64,000 bases of DNA from JANQRZ01 sp965215165 (GCA_965215165.1 CBDCCX010000006.1:1612001-1676000); one strand, 5' to 3'. Positions 42,339-50,729 are shown, counted from the stretch's first letter. Notes: generated by a model from the letters alone, not told the origin. Numbers and translations: made by a program.

Positions 42339-43985
42339 CTACCGCACGACGGTAATTCGCTGCGTGAGTTCCACCTCGCCCGCGCTGAGCCGCACGATGT
42401 AGACCCCGCTCGGCAAGCTCGAGGCGTCGAACATCACCGTCTGTTTCCCCGCCGGACGGACGCCGTCCGCGAGCACCGCCACCGCGCGCCCGAGCACGTC
42501 GTAGACCGCGAGGCGCGCCGCCTGCGGCTGAGGCAGTGTGAAGCCGATCTCCGTCCGAGAAGACAGTGGGTTCGGGAACGGCGAGGCGAGCGCCACCGAC
42601 CCAGCCGGCGTCACGGCCTCGGTGGCGACCACGACGTTCCGAGCCTCGCCGACGTTTCTGAAGAACGCCTCCTCGTCCTCGCCCGCTACGTACGCAAAGC
42701 GCACGCTCACGCTCTCCCCCGTGGCGAGATCGTAGGGACCGGTGCCCGTCACCGCCGCCCGCTCGGACGGCTCGGGAGACGGCGCGATGTCCGAGGTCAG
42801 CGCCGCCCATAGCCCGGCATCATCGGCTGTGGCTGGCATGACATCGAGGCTGTAGCCGGACGTGTTGCGGGGCTCGACGGCGGTGACGCCGTAGAACTGC
42901 GTCCGCGTCTCGTCGAAGACGTAGGGCACAGCCAACTCCTCGTTGACCGCGCCGAAGTCGTCGGTGTGCGTGTCGTCGATGTCGTCCACAATATCCCAGT
43001 CGGCGAAGAGGCCGACATAGAGGTCTTCGAGGTCACCGTCCGAGACATTCTCGACCTCTAGCTCGACGAGCACGTGCGGGTCGCCCTGCCGCGAGTAAGA
43101 CCGCTGCGTGACGAGCACACCGAGGTCCCGCGAGCGGTAGGAGGTCTCGAAGGCTTGATCGAACGGAGCCGGAGGACTGATCTCTTCGACAGGCGTCACA
43201 TTCTCGAACTCCGGGAATTGCATATAGGGGTTCGTGTTGACCACACCATCCCGCGCCACGAGCACCGAGCTGACGAAGAGACCGCCTTCGAGCTCGTTGA
43301 ACGTGAAAGGTTGCCCACCGATGTCCTGGCCGAATAATGCGTTGGACCCGATGAAGCCGTAGTCGTAGAGGCTCAGCGTCATCACCCCCGTGTCGTGGAC
43401 GGCAACCGGCGGCGTCCACGGCGGATCACCACAGAAATCCAAAGAGAGACGCTCAATAGTGGTTTCCTCGCTGAGCGCGCTTGCGTCGAGCAGGGCGAGG
43501 CCGCTGTTGAACGAGACGGACGCTGCGGGAATGTCGCACCCATCGCCTGGGGTGCACTGACCACCCATGAACACAACCCCATCCGGCCCGCACGGCACGC
43601 TGCCGCAGGTCTGCTCCGGGTCGCTGACGTAGATGATCGCCGCCGCCGCCCCGGCAGCCGACGCATTCTGCACCTTCGTCACAAAGGGGCAACTGCCTCG
43701 CGCGATCAGCGCGATGTTGCCCTCCACCTCGGCAACGTTGCTATCGGTGAACGGGTCGCACCCCTCAATGGGCACCACGTCAGGCGTGGTGCCGTCGCCT
43801 TCGACGAGCACGAGCGGCAGCGGCCCGAAGGGAACGGGATAGTCGCAGAAACTAGACCCGAAATTTGCTTCGTACCCGGGATAGTCAGTCCCTCTAACGA
43901 CTACATGGATGCTGTCCGGCCCAATTTGCGCGAAGGCGAGAGCCGGGGCGAGCAGAAAGAGCGCGAGTGCGAGAAGGCATTTCAT
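42339..43985 (-). CDS. PA-domain secreted protein with T9SS sorting domain (second of tandem pair)
   Basis: 548 residues from the ATG at 43985 (MKCLLALALFLLAPALAFAQ, signal peptide). A protease-associated (PA) domain lies at ~65-150: EGNIALIARGSCPFVTKVQN then AAGAAAAIIYVSDPEQTC and MGGQCTPGDGCDIPAASVSF. A long beta region follows (LVELEVENVSDGDLEDLYVG, then LFADWDIVDDIDDTHTDDFG), and the C-terminal sorting domain is ASPFPNPLSSRTEIGFTLPQ, ARLAVYDVLGRAVAVLADGV and SSLPSGVYIVRLSAGEVELT. PA domains usually accompany proteases or surface binding proteins; no peptidase motif is visible, so it is probably a binding or structural cargo. The paralogue upstream has the same layout. An ORF-extending ATG far upstream would read through the intergenic gap and is rejected. 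Confidence 0.88.
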   Translation of the reverse strand: MKCLLALALFLLAPALAFAQIGPDSIHVVVRGTDYPGYEANFGSSFCDYPVPFGPLPLVLVEGDGTTPDVVPIEGCDPFTDSNVAEVEGNIALIARGSCPFVTKVQNASAAGAAAAIIYVSDPEQTCGSVPCGPDGVVFMGGQCTPGDGCDIPAASVSFNSGLALLDASALSEETTIERLSLDFCGDPPWTPPVAVHDTGVMTLSLYDYGFIGSNALFGQDIGGQPFTFNELEGGLFVSSVLVARDGVVNTNPYMQFPEFENVTPVEEISPPAPFDQAFETSYRSRDLGVLVTQRSYSRQGDPHVLVELEVENVSDGDLEDLYVGLFADWDIVDDIDDTHTDDFGAVNEELAVPYVFDETRTQFYGVTAVEPRNTSGYSLDVMPATADDAGLWAALTSDIAPSPEPSERAAVTGTGPYDLATGESVSVRFAYVAGEDEEAFFRNVGEARNVVVATEAVTPAGSVALASPFPNPLSSRTEIGFTLPQPQAARLAVYDVLGRAVAVLADGVRPAGKQTVMFDASSLPSGVYIVRLSAGEVELTQRITVVR

Positions 43986-44013
43986 GGCATTGTGGGGTCT
44001 ATATCCAGAAGGT

Positions 44014-45591
44014 CTATCGGACCACGGTAAGCTGCTGCGTGAGGGCTGCCGCACCGGCCTGGAGCCGCACGACGTAGACCCCGCTCGGCAGAGCCGAGGC
44101 GTCGAACGTGACGGTCTGCTCCCCGGCAGGACGGACGCCATCGGCCAGCACGGCGACCTCGCGGCCGAGCACGTCGTAGACGGCCAACCGCACCGCCTGC
44201 GCCGCCGTCAGCGTGAAGCCGATCTCGGCGCGCTCCGCCGAGGGGTTTGGATAGACTGGGCGCAGCACCACCTGGCCCTCCGGCGGTGTTTGCTCCGTGG
44301 CGACTGCGAACACTGCCTGTGCCGCCTGTGCGCTCGCCGTGATCGCTGCCAGGCTCTCCTCGGCTAGCATCGCAAACCGTGCCCGCGCCGAATCTCCCGG
44401 CGCGAGATTGAACGGGCCGACGCCGAGGACGGTGCGCACGTCCTGCGGTTCAGTCAGCGGCGCACCGTTATCTGTCAACCCATCGTATAGTTCTCTGTCT
44501 TCAACTCCGTTCGCTTCCAGCGTCCACCCTGAGACCTCATCTACGCTGAGAGCAGCCACACCGGAGTACCTCGTCTCCGGGTTGCTATCATCGAAGACAT
44601 AGACGAGGTTTGTGCCCTCATCAAACCCTCCAAGGTTCTGCTCGAAGTCGCCGATGTCCCAGTCGGCGAAGAGACCGACGTAGACACCATCGAGGTTGTC
44701 CCCCGTTACATTGTTGATGACGAGGTCGAATACGACAAACGGGTCGCCACCGCGAGCGTACGCCCGCTCAACCACTGTAAATCCGAGCGGCGAATAGAAG
44801 GATGCTTGGAATGCCTGACCGAAATCTTCAAAAGGCGGCGGATAGGGTGGAGATATCGGGATGAGCAGTTCTACCTCCTCGTACTCTGAGGGCTGGGCAA
44901 AGGGAGTACCCGTTACCAGCGCGCGGTTCTCACTGGTCTGCCCAACGAGCACAGAGGCCATGTAGATTTCGGGGTCGCTATGGCCAAAGGAAGGGCCACA
45001 GAGCGGATGGGCGGGAGTGTCAGCAATAAATCCGTAATAGAAGAGAGGAATGGAGATTTCACCCGTCGAGAGCGTATACCCTGGGTAGGTCTTGCAAGGC
45101 TTAGTTGGAAGAAGCGCGGTCTTCGAACCAGGCTCATACGCGCTGAGTATTCTTTGACCACTGTCGAACGAGACAAAGACCGATGGGACAGTGCAGCCTT
45201 CTTCGATTGTACAGTCTCCTCCCATGAGGAGGAGGGTATCGGGGTCGGGGTTGTCTGAGGCGTCATTGTAAACAACGACAACCTCAGCACCGGCCAACGC
45301 CGCGTTCTGCACCTTCGCCACAAAGGGGCACTCACCGCGGCTCACAAAGGCAACGTTGCCTTCGATATCCTCTGCATTCGTGAGTGGGCCACAAGCCAGA
45401 GAAGGCTCCGCTGGCACGAGCGGGCGCACGCCGATACTCTCTTCAAACTGAGGGCCAAAACTCGCCACGCGGGCTGGATACTTCAGACCCTCAACTATGA
45501 CATCGACATAGTCGAAGCCAAAGAATTGGGCTACAGCAGGCGTAGGAGTGAAAACAAAGACCACGAATAGGAGATAGCAATGGGCTCGCAT
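44014..45591 (-). CDS. PA-domain secreted protein with T9SS sorting domain (first of tandem pair)
   Basis: 525 residues from the ATG at 45591 (MRAHCYLLFVVFVFTPTPAV-AQ). Its layout is that of the next gene: PA domain EGNVAFVSRGECPFVAKVQN, then AALAGAEVVVVYNDASDNPD and MGGDCTIEEGCTVPSVFVSF; a middle region VFDLVINNVTGDNLDGVYVG, then LFADWDIGDFEQNLGGFDEG; and a sorting domain LRPVYPNPSAERAEIGFTLT, VRLAVYDVLGREVAVLADGV, SGVYVVRLQAGAAALTQQLT. The two genes are clear tandem duplicates, 28 bp apart, with their 3' ends most alike. The 5' two-thirds (about 44.45-45.6 kb) is visibly less GC-rich than the surroundings. A good promoter candidate lies 50 bp upstream, so the pair (and perhaps the lipoprotein after it) may be one transcript. 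Confidence 0.88.
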   Translation of the reverse strand: MRAHCYLLFVVFVFTPTPAVAQFFGFDYVDVIVEGLKYPARVASFGPQFEESIGVRPLVPAEPSLACGPLTNAEDIEGNVAFVSRGECPFVAKVQNAALAGAEVVVVYNDASDNPDPDTLLLMGGDCTIEEGCTVPSVFVSFDSGQRILSAYEPGSKTALLPTKPCKTYPGYTLSTGEISIPLFYYGFIADTPAHPLCGPSFGHSDPEIYMASVLVGQTSENRALVTGTPFAQPSEYEEVELLIPISPPYPPPFEDFGQAFQASFYSPLGFTVVERAYARGGDPFVVFDLVINNVTGDNLDGVYVGLFADWDIGDFEQNLGGFDEGTNLVYVFDDSNPETRYSGVAALSVDEVSGWTLEANGVEDRELYDGLTDNGAPLTEPQDVRTVLGVGPFNLAPGDSARARFAMLAEESLAAITASAQAAQAVFAVATEQTPPEGQVVLRPVYPNPSAERAEIGFTLTAAQAVRLAVYDVLGREVAVLADGVRPAGEQTVTFDASALPSGVYVVRLQAGAAALTQQLTVVR

Positions 45592-45640
45592 AAGCAGGCA
45601 GAGGCTAGTGAGGGATGCACTGGCGGCACACAAGGTCCTG

Positions 45641-45671
45641 ACAATTAACCACCATGACTCTCAAAAGTCAA
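45641..45671 (-). promoter_or_regulatory. Candidate promoter for the PA-domain gene pair
   Basis: Reading the minus strand: TTGACT (45671-45666), 17 bases, TTAATTGT (45648-45641). It lies 50 bases before the ATG at 45591 in an AT-rich pocket, and combines a good -35/-33 with a TAnnTKT-type -7. Confidence 0.5.
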
Positions 45672-45701
45672 GTGATATCATCCCCCACCGCCCTGCGTGC
45701 G

Positions 45702-47078
45702 CTAGTGCGGAAGCCGCTCGGGCATCTCGGCGACAACGTAGGCGAAGACCGCCATCGCCGCCACGCACCGCTGCATCTCCGCCGCGTCGAGCTTGTCCAT
45801 CGTGTCGGCGGCGGTGTGGTGGTACCAGAAGTACGTCTCGCCCTCGACCCGGAAGCCCGCGCCGGGGACGCCCTCGGCCATGAGCGGGCCGATGTCCGCG
45901 CCGCCGCCGCCGCGCGTGATCCCGGTGCCCTCGCCCTCTTCCAGGACGGGCCGCATCAGCTCGCCGATGGGCTCGAGGAGTGCGAACGCCTCGTCGCTCG
46001 CCGTCACCCCGAGGCCGCGTGGGGCGAAGACGCCGCCGTCGATCTCGGCCGCCAGGACGTGCTCGCCGATCTCGTCGGCGTGGGCGTCGCGGTAGGCCGT
46101 CGCGCCCCGGAGGCCGTTCTCCTCGTTCGTCCAGGCCACGACGCGGATCGTCCGCCGGGGCCGCAGGCCGAGCTCCTTCAGCAGCCGCGCGGCCTCCCAC
46201 GTCACGACCACCCCGCCGCCGTCGTCCATCGCGCCCTGGCCGACGTCCCACGAGTCGATGTGCCCGCCGATGACGACGATCTCCTCCGGGTGCTCGCGCC
46301 CTCGAAGCTCGGCGACGACGTTGCGCGACCGCGCGTCGGGGAGCATCTCGGCCTCCATCTTAAGGGTGAGCACGACGCGCTCGCCTCGGTCGGCGAGTCG
46401 CTGGATCAGCTCGGCCCCTTCGATGGTGAGCGCGGCGTGCGGGATGCGCGGAAGGTCCTCGTCGTACACCAGCGTTCCCGTGTGGGGCGTCTGGAGCGAC
46501 ACCGGCCCGACCGACCGGACGAGGCTGGCGACGGCCCCGTAGCGCGCGGCCTCGCTCGCGCCCCGGACCCGGTAGGCGACGGTCTCGCCGTAGCTCGTGA
46601 ACGGGACGTTGAACAGGACGATGGTGCCGGGCACGTCGGCGGCCCGCGCCTCGAGCTCCTCGAACGAACCGACGACCCGCACCTCGGCCGTGACCCCCTC
46701 CGGCGGCGTCCCGACGCTGTTCCCGATCCCAAGCATCGCCAGCTCGTGGCGGCGCGGCTCGACGAGCACGGCGGACTCGTCGCCGCGCACCCAGTGGGGC
46801 ACCATCACGTCCTCGCCGCGGACGTTCTCCAGCCCGTCGGCGGCCATCTCGGCGAGCATCCAGTCGATGGCGTCTTCGAGGGCCTGGCTGCCGCTGAGGC
46901 GGTGGCCGTAGGTGTCGGTCATCACCGCGAGGCGGTCGTAAGCCGCGGCGCTGTCCGCGAGGGCCGCCTCGATGATCTGGTCGGCGGCGGCGCGGTAGGG
47001 CGCGAGGTCGAGCGCCGGCTGTGCGGCGAGGGGCGTGGCGAGCGGAGCAGCGACGAGGAGGAGGGCGAGCAGACGCAT
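45702..47078 (-). CDS. M28 family metallopeptidase (M20/M25/M40-like aminopeptidase)
   Basis: 458 residues with a signal peptide (MRLLALLLVAAPLATPL-AAQ). The zinc-peptidase core is complete: VVIGGHIDSWDVGQGAMDDG (first His and bridging Asp), VVAWTNEENGLRGATAYRDA (general base Glu and zinc Glu), a later Asp in the EIDGG segment, and the second His in ETYFWYHHTAADTMDKLD. A PA-like insert sits between the N-terminus and core (SFEELEARAADVPGTIVLFN). This pattern matches secreted M28 carboxy/aminopeptidases (plasma glutamate carboxypeptidase-like). It should cleave peptides in the periplasm or outside. No sorting domain, so it is exported by Sec only. Monocistronic by spacing. Confidence 0.92.
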   Translation of the reverse strand: MRLLALLLVAAPLATPLAAQPALDLAPYRAAADQIIEAALADSAAAYDRLAVMTDTYGHRLSGSQALEDAIDWMLAEMAADGLENVRGEDVMVPHWVRGDESAVLVEPRRHELAMLGIGNSVGTPPEGVTAEVRVVGSFEELEARAADVPGTIVLFNVPFTSYGETVAYRVRGASEAARYGAVASLVRSVGPVSLQTPHTGTLVYDEDLPRIPHAALTIEGAELIQRLADRGERVVLTLKMEAEMLPDARSRNVVAELRGREHPEEIVVIGGHIDSWDVGQGAMDDGGGVVVTWEAARLLKELGLRPRRTIRVVAWTNEENGLRGATAYRDAHADEIGEHVLAAEIDGGVFAPRGLGVTASDEAFALLEPIGELMRPVLEEGEGTGITRGGGGADIGPLMAEGVPGAGFRVEGETYFWYHHTAADTMDKLDAAEMQRCVAAMAVFAYVVAEMPERLPH

Positions 47079-47159
47079 GGCGCAGCGGATCGGTGAGCGG
47101 AGGGCCGAATCTACGCCCCCGCGCTCTCCCCGCTGTCGGCCGGCCTGCTGCCGGTCGGC

Positions 47160-47984
47160 TTACCGGTTGGCCCGGTCCTCGGCTTGGCGGCGGCGCTTGT
47201 CGCGGACGCGGCCGGCCCGCTCGGTCTCGTCGGCCTGGTCGGTCATCGGGAGGCCGTCGTACTCGCCGTACCAGCACGTGAGCGCGAGGGCCAGGGCGAG
47301 GTCGCGGTGCGCGCCGAGGTCGGCCGGCCCGGCGTTTCGGTCGTCCACGCGACCGTGCCGCCCGTCGGGCGCGGTGCGGGTCTCGTCGAGGGTGGCGGTC
47401 CGGTCCTCCTCGTCGCCGCCGATCTTGGCGGTCGAGAGCGGAGCGCTGGAGCCGGACAGCTCGGGGACGGCGGGCTTCGGTCCGTCGGCGGGCACGGTCT
47501 CGGTCGGGACGCCGGTAGTCTCCTGCTCGGCGAGGGCGGCCATGCGAGGCGAGGCGTCGTCGGCCCCGGCCCCGTCGCTCATCGCGGCGTAGAGCGCGGC
47601 GACGGCGGTGGAGGCCTCCTCGCTCTCGTTCGGCATCTCGACGGTGCGGTGCCGGTAGACCGACGCAAAGGTGTCGACGAGGGTCTGCTCGCTCACGCTC
47701 GTCTCGCCGCTGCCGGCCTCGCCCCCGAGGCGGACGGCGACGGCGCTCAGCCCCGCCTTGCTGAAGCGGTCGGCGAGGGGCTGCCCCCCAGTGACGACGA
47801 GCGTGACGTGCCCGGCATACTGCTCCTCGTCGGCGAGGAGGTCCTGGAGGGTCTCGACGGGCGAGTCGCCGAGGCGACCGAGGTCGCGGACGGCGTAGCC
47901 ACCATCCTGGAGCTGCTCGGTGAGGGCGTAGGCGGCTGGGGCATTGGACGAGTCGGTGCTGACGGCGCAGATGAAGTGAGCCAT
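47160..47984 (-). CDS. Orphan protein resembling a phage terminase nuclease domain
   Basis: 274 residues, no signal peptide or membrane span. Two parts recall the RNase H-like nuclease domain of large terminases: VTLVVTGGQPLADRFSKAGL with SAVAVRLGGEAG (compare 'vDaTGvG.pvvd.lr.agl.pv.itgG' in terminases), and the end GAHRDLALALALTCWYGEYD (compare 'H(D/G)DLv-ALALA-W'). The first catalytic Asp of the terminase strand is missing (VVTGG for DATGxG) while the last Asp (HRDLA) is present. The middle is an acidic/Thr-rich linker. No other phage gene is nearby, so I infer a domesticated or degenerate nuclease fold, moderately supported. The alternative is an unrelated RNase H-like protein of unknown function. 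Confidence 0.6.
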   Translation of the reverse strand: MAHFICAVSTDSSNAPAAYALTEQLQDGGYAVRDLGRLGDSPVETLQDLLADEEQYAGHVTLVVTGGQPLADRFSKAGLSAVAVRLGGEAGSGETSVSEQTLVDTFASVYRHRTVEMPNESEEASTAVAALYAAMSDGAGADDASPRMAALAEQETTGVPTETVPADGPKPAVPELSGSSAPLSTAKIGGDEEDRTATLDETRTAPDGRHGRVDDRNAGPADLGAHRDLALALALTCWYGEYDGLPMTDQADETERAGRVRDKRRRQAEDRANR

Positions 47985-48058
47985 GAGAGGGGGATTGAGC
48001 GAGAAAGGAAGAGAAGGGTTCTACGGCTCGGGACGGCGCGGCTGTTCCGTTCCCCGAT

Positions 48059-48090
48059 CGACAAAGCGAGGGCCCGACAAAGCGAGGGCC
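48059..48090 (+). repeat. Two perfect 16-bp tandem repeats
   Basis: CGACAAAGCGAGGGCC at 48059-48074 and 48075-48090, in the leader between the terminase-like gene start and rlpA. A TACTTTGG (48099-48106) just after could be a -7 element for rlpA. Confidence 0.9.
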
Positions 48091-48176
48091 GGACGCCGTA
48101 CTTTGGTGCCGACGCCGAGGCGTAACGCCCGCCGAAGGAAGCACGTGCACTGTCCCTATCCGCTACCCCCCCCGCC

Positions 48177-48713
48177 ATGTCCGACAACGCCATGCCCGAC
48201 GACGCCCCGCCCCGCCCGAGCCGACGTAAACGGGCCCCACTCGGCCGCGCCTTCCGCGCCCTCCGAACCCGGCTCACGCTCTGGCGCTCGCTCTTCGCCG
48301 CCACGCTCCTGCTCGCCCTCGCGCTCGGTGCCTACCTCGCGTTCTCGCCCGACGGCGAGGTGCTCCTCGGACGCGGACGCGCAGGCATCGCCGTCGTCGA
48401 GGAGCCCGACGGCACGCTCGCCGGCAGCGGCGAGGCCAGCTACTACAGCGACGAGCTCGCCGGCAACCCCACGGCTAGCGGCGAGCCGTTCGACCCGGCG
48501 CGGCTGACGGCGGCGCACCGGACGCTCCCGCTCGGCAGCCGCGTCCGCGTGACGAACGCGCAGACCGGCAAGAGCGTCGTCGTCCGCGTCAACGACCGCG
48601 GGCCGTACCACGAGCGCCGGATCATCGACCTGTCGTGGGCGGCGGCCCGCCGGATCGGGCTGCACCGCAGCGGAACCGCCCGCGTCAGGCTGGAGCTGCT
48701 CGTGAGCGACTAG
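48177..48713 (+). CDS. rlpA: RlpA family septal ring lytic transglycosylase-like protein
   Basis: 178 residues. A basic N-terminal cytoplasmic segment (RPSRRKRAPLGRAFRALRTR) is followed by one membrane anchor (LFAATLLLALALGAYLAFSP) and a double-psi beta-barrel: GSGEASYYSDELAGNPTASG then EPFDPARLTAAHRTLPLGSR and VVVRVNDRGPYHERRIIDLS, ending with the A-A-R-IGL segment. The residues of the RlpA active site (the early Glu, and Asp in NDRGPY) are present. It lacks a SPOR domain, so septal targeting by denuded glycan is not expected. It should cleave or bind peptidoglycan glycan strands in the periplasm. RlpA proteins are commonly lipoproteins; this one is membrane anchored instead. Confidence 0.9.
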   Translation: MSDNAMPDDAPPRPSRRKRAPLGRAFRALRTRLTLWRSLFAATLLLALALGAYLAFSPDGEVLLGRGRAGIAVVEEPDGTLAGSGEASYYSDELAGNPTASGEPFDPARLTAAHRTLPLGSRVRVTNAQTGKSVVVRVNDRGPYHERRIIDLSWAAARRIGLHRSGTARVRLELLVSD

Positions 48714-48766
48714 CGCCCATCCTTATCTTTCTCGCCCACCGCTTCTTCCCCAACCTCCTCCGTCCC

Positions 48767-49096
48767 ATGCCCCGCTACAGCTCCATCGCCGACGTCCTCG
48801 CCTCCTACCCGCAGCGCTTCAACCCCGAGAAGGCCGAGGGCATCGACGAAACCGTGCAGATGAACCTCAGCGGCGAGGGCGGCGGCGAGTACCTGATCCA
48901 CGTCCACGACCAGCAGGTCGATGTCTCCGAAGGCACCGCCGACGACCCCACGCTGACGCTCAACGCCCCGGCCGACGTGTGGCTCAGCGTCGAGAACGGC
49001 CAGACCAACCCGATGATGGCGATGATGTCGGGCAAGGTCAAGATCAAGGGGTCGGTCCCGTTCGCCACCAAGTTCATGGGGATGTTCGGCGGCTAG
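48767..49096 (+). CDS. SCP2 sterol-binding domain protein
   Basis: 109 residues from the ATG at 48767 (MPRYSSIADVLASYPQRFNP). It matches the small SCP2-like fold: EGIDETVQMNLSGEGGGEYL, IHVHDQQVDVSEGTADDPTL, TLNAPADVWLSVENGQTNPM and MMSGKVKIKGSVPFATKFMG, with the typical '...W--v--G--(d/n)p--A-m-GK-ki-Gd...' motif. Such proteins bind lipids or acyl chains in a hydrophobic tunnel; the ligand is unknown. It lies 53 bp after rlpA on the same strand. Its stop codon overlaps that of the convergent epimerase gene in a CTAG palindrome (49093-49096), so neither gene has a separate 3' untranslated region here. Confidence 0.88.
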   Translation: MPRYSSIADVLASYPQRFNPEKAEGIDETVQMNLSGEGGGEYLIHVHDQQVDVSEGTADDPTLTLNAPADVWLSVENGQTNPMMAMMSGKVKIKGSVPFATKFMGMFGG

Positions 49097-49917
49097 CGGC
49101 TCTCAGCCGGGTCGGGGTGTCGGAGTGCGTAGCCGAGCCGCTTGAGCCGCTCGTTCGAGACGACCTTAAACCCCTCGCCCGGCCCCTCGTCGAAGACCGG
49201 CGGGTCGAGGCCGAGCGCGCGGGCGACGGCCGGATAGAGCTGACGGCGCGTCGGGTGGCGGTCGGCGCAGACGTTGAGAGTCTGGCTGCGCAGATCGTGG
49301 TCGAGGACCCACCGCACGGCCCCGATCACGTCGTCCCGGTGCACGAGGTTGACTGGGGCGTCCCCGCCAGAGAGCCGGCGGCCGGCCAGCGAGCGGGCGG
49401 GGTGGCGGTCGCCGCCGTAGAGCCCGGCGAGGCGGAGCACGGTCGTGTCCACCTGCTCGCTCTCTCGCAGGACGCGCTCGGCGGCGAGGACCTTGGCCCC
49501 ACGCCGGCCGAGCGGCAGGCCGGGCCGGGCACCGGCGTCGGACTCCGTCACGGTCCCGCCGGTGTTCGGGTAGACCGAGGTCGAGCTCGTCATCACGACC
49601 CAGCCGGTGCCACCGCGCTCGGCCGCGTCACGGATGGCCTGCATCACGACGGGGTAAGGCGTTTCGCCTCGCGGCGGAACGGTGACGATGAGCACGTCCG
49701 AGCCGAAGAACGCGCCGAGGTCGTCGCCTCCGACCCTCGTGCCCTCGACGGTCTCGCCCACGGCAATCCGGTACGGGACGAGGCCGGCGTCGGCGAGGTC
49801 GTCCAAGCGGTCCGGCGAGGTCGTGCTACCGCGCACCCGAGTTCGCCGCGCGAGGGCGGCGGCGAGCGGCAACCCGAGCCAGCCGCAGCCGAGGACGCTG
49901 ACCGTTTGGGGGGACAT
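49093..49917 (-). CDS. NAD-dependent epimerase/dehydratase (atypical SDR)
   Basis: 274-residue Rossmann-fold protein. The N-terminus VSVLGCGWLGLPLAAALARR is the GxGxxG dinucleotide motif of the 'YeeZ-like' extended/atypical SDR group, followed by VRGSTTSPDRLDDLADAGLV, LIVTVPPRGETPYPVVMQAI, VVMTSSTSVYPNTGGTVTES (S/Y positions of the active site: TSS and the Y of VYP) and LAGLYGGDRHPARSLAGRRL with NLVHRDDVIGAVRWVLD. Family members are annotated 'SDR family oxidoreductase' and lack an assigned substrate. Its 3' end overlaps the SCP2 gene by four bases. The 279-bp stretch between its start and the DUF433 gene shows only a short CCGAACAGTTCGG palindrome (50070-50082). Confidence 0.88.
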   Translation of the reverse strand: MSPQTVSVLGCGWLGLPLAAALARRTRVRGSTTSPDRLDDLADAGLVPYRIAVGETVEGTRVGGDDLGAFFGSDVLIVTVPPRGETPYPVVMQAIRDAAERGGTGWVVMTSSTSVYPNTGGTVTESDAGARPGLPLGRRGAKVLAAERVLRESEQVDTTVLRLAGLYGGDRHPARSLAGRRLSGGDAPVNLVHRDDVIGAVRWVLDHDLRSQTLNVCADRHPTRRQLYPAVARALGLDPPVFDEGPGEGFKVVSNERLKRLGYALRHPDPAESR

Positions 49918-50196
49918 GGCGGACCTCGTATCGTCTGTTGGTATACGCCGCGCGCAGTGCTAGTCGGCACGCTCCCAGCGGCCTGACCTGCTCCTTTACC
50001 GAGGCATCGGCACCAAGATCCTAATCTGGTGTGTGGCGCAAGCGACGTCTTCCGTACTATGCCGAACAGTTCGGCCTTTGCCATCTCGTTCTATGCCGAC
50101 CCATTCCGCTCAATCACTGGTTACACGGCCACTCCCACCGGCGGGATCGGACCGGGCCAAGCAGCGTTCCAGACGAAACAGACTTCGCCGCTAGCT

Positions 50197-50409
50197 ATGG
50201 AACGTCAGCAGATCGTCTCACGTGACCCGGAGGTAATGAACGGTGCCCTCGTCTTCGCAGGCACCCGCGTTCCTGTCGAGATCCTCATCCAGCACCTCGC
50301 CGCTGGTGACCCCCTCGACAAGTTCCTCGGCGACTTCCCGACCGTGAGCCGAGAGCAAGCGGTGGCTTACCTCGAGATGACGCTGCACGAGGCTGAGGCA
50401 GCGGCGTGA
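50197..50409 (+). CDS. DUF433 family antitoxin (intact module)
   Basis: 70 residues from the ATG at 50197 (MERQQIVSRDPEVMNGALVF, then AGTRVPVEILIQHLAAGDPL and DKFLGDFPTVSREQAVAYLE). It has the full DUF433 signature and is the paralogue of the protein at 18461. The stop overlaps the next start (50406-50409), the usual arrangement for DUF433-DUF5615 toxin-antitoxin pairs. The longer frame from 50029 would add 56 residues without similarity to the family. With its partner it appears to be the first gene pair of a possible integron-type cassette, because an attC-like repeat begins on the partner's stop codon. Confidence 0.9.
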   Translation: MERQQIVSRDPEVMNGALVFAGTRVPVEILIQHLAAGDPLDKFLGDFPTVSREQAVAYLEMTLHEAEAAA

Positions 50410-50729
50410 AGGCGCTGCTGGACGAGAATATGCCGAAGGCGCTTATCCGACTCCTTGCCCCGGAGGTTGAGGCGCGGACAGTGCAACAGCAAGGGTGGAG
50501 CGGTCGCAAGAATGGGAAGCTGCTCGCAGTAGCCGCAGATTCGTTCGACGCGCTGATCACGACCGATCAGGGCATCCCGCACCAGCAGAACCTGAGCCGG
50601 TACGACATAGGCATCGTGCTCATGGAGGCTCGGAGCAACCGTACCGAAGACCTTGCGCCGTTAGTGCCGGAGGTGAAAGCGCGGCTCGAATCAGTAACTC
50701 CGGGGGTTGTGCTCCGCGTGGCCGTGTAA
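50406..50729 (+). CDS. DUF5615 PIN-like toxin (intact module)
   Basis: 107-residue PIN-like protein. MKALLDENMPKALIRLLAPE contains the first Asp/Glu; QQGWSGRKNGKLLAVAADSF and DALITTDQGIPHQQNLSRYD contain the conserved Gly-W-x-G-x-x-N-G and T-x-D motifs. The C-terminal IGIVLMEARSNRTEDLAPLV, then PEVKARLESVTPGVVLRVAV, closes the fold. DUF5615 proteins are presumed ribonuclease toxins paired with DUF433 antitoxins. All expected acidic residues are present, in contrast with the deleted homologue at 18666. Its TAA stop (50727-50729) lies inside the first arm of an attC-like inverted repeat, as seen for genes in integron cassettes. Confidence 0.88.
   Translation: MKALLDENMPKALIRLLAPEVEARTVQQQGWSGRKNGKLLAVAADSFDALITTDQGIPHQQNLSRYDIGIVLMEARSNRTEDLAPLVPEVKARLESVTPGVVLRVAV

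Noticed and set aside
49981..50078. Possible third attC-like site (GCCTGAC ... GTTCGGC) upstream of the DUF433 gene
   Set aside because: Both cores miss the consensus, the inner arms do not pair, and the right core is explained by the local palindrome CCGAACAGTTCGG.
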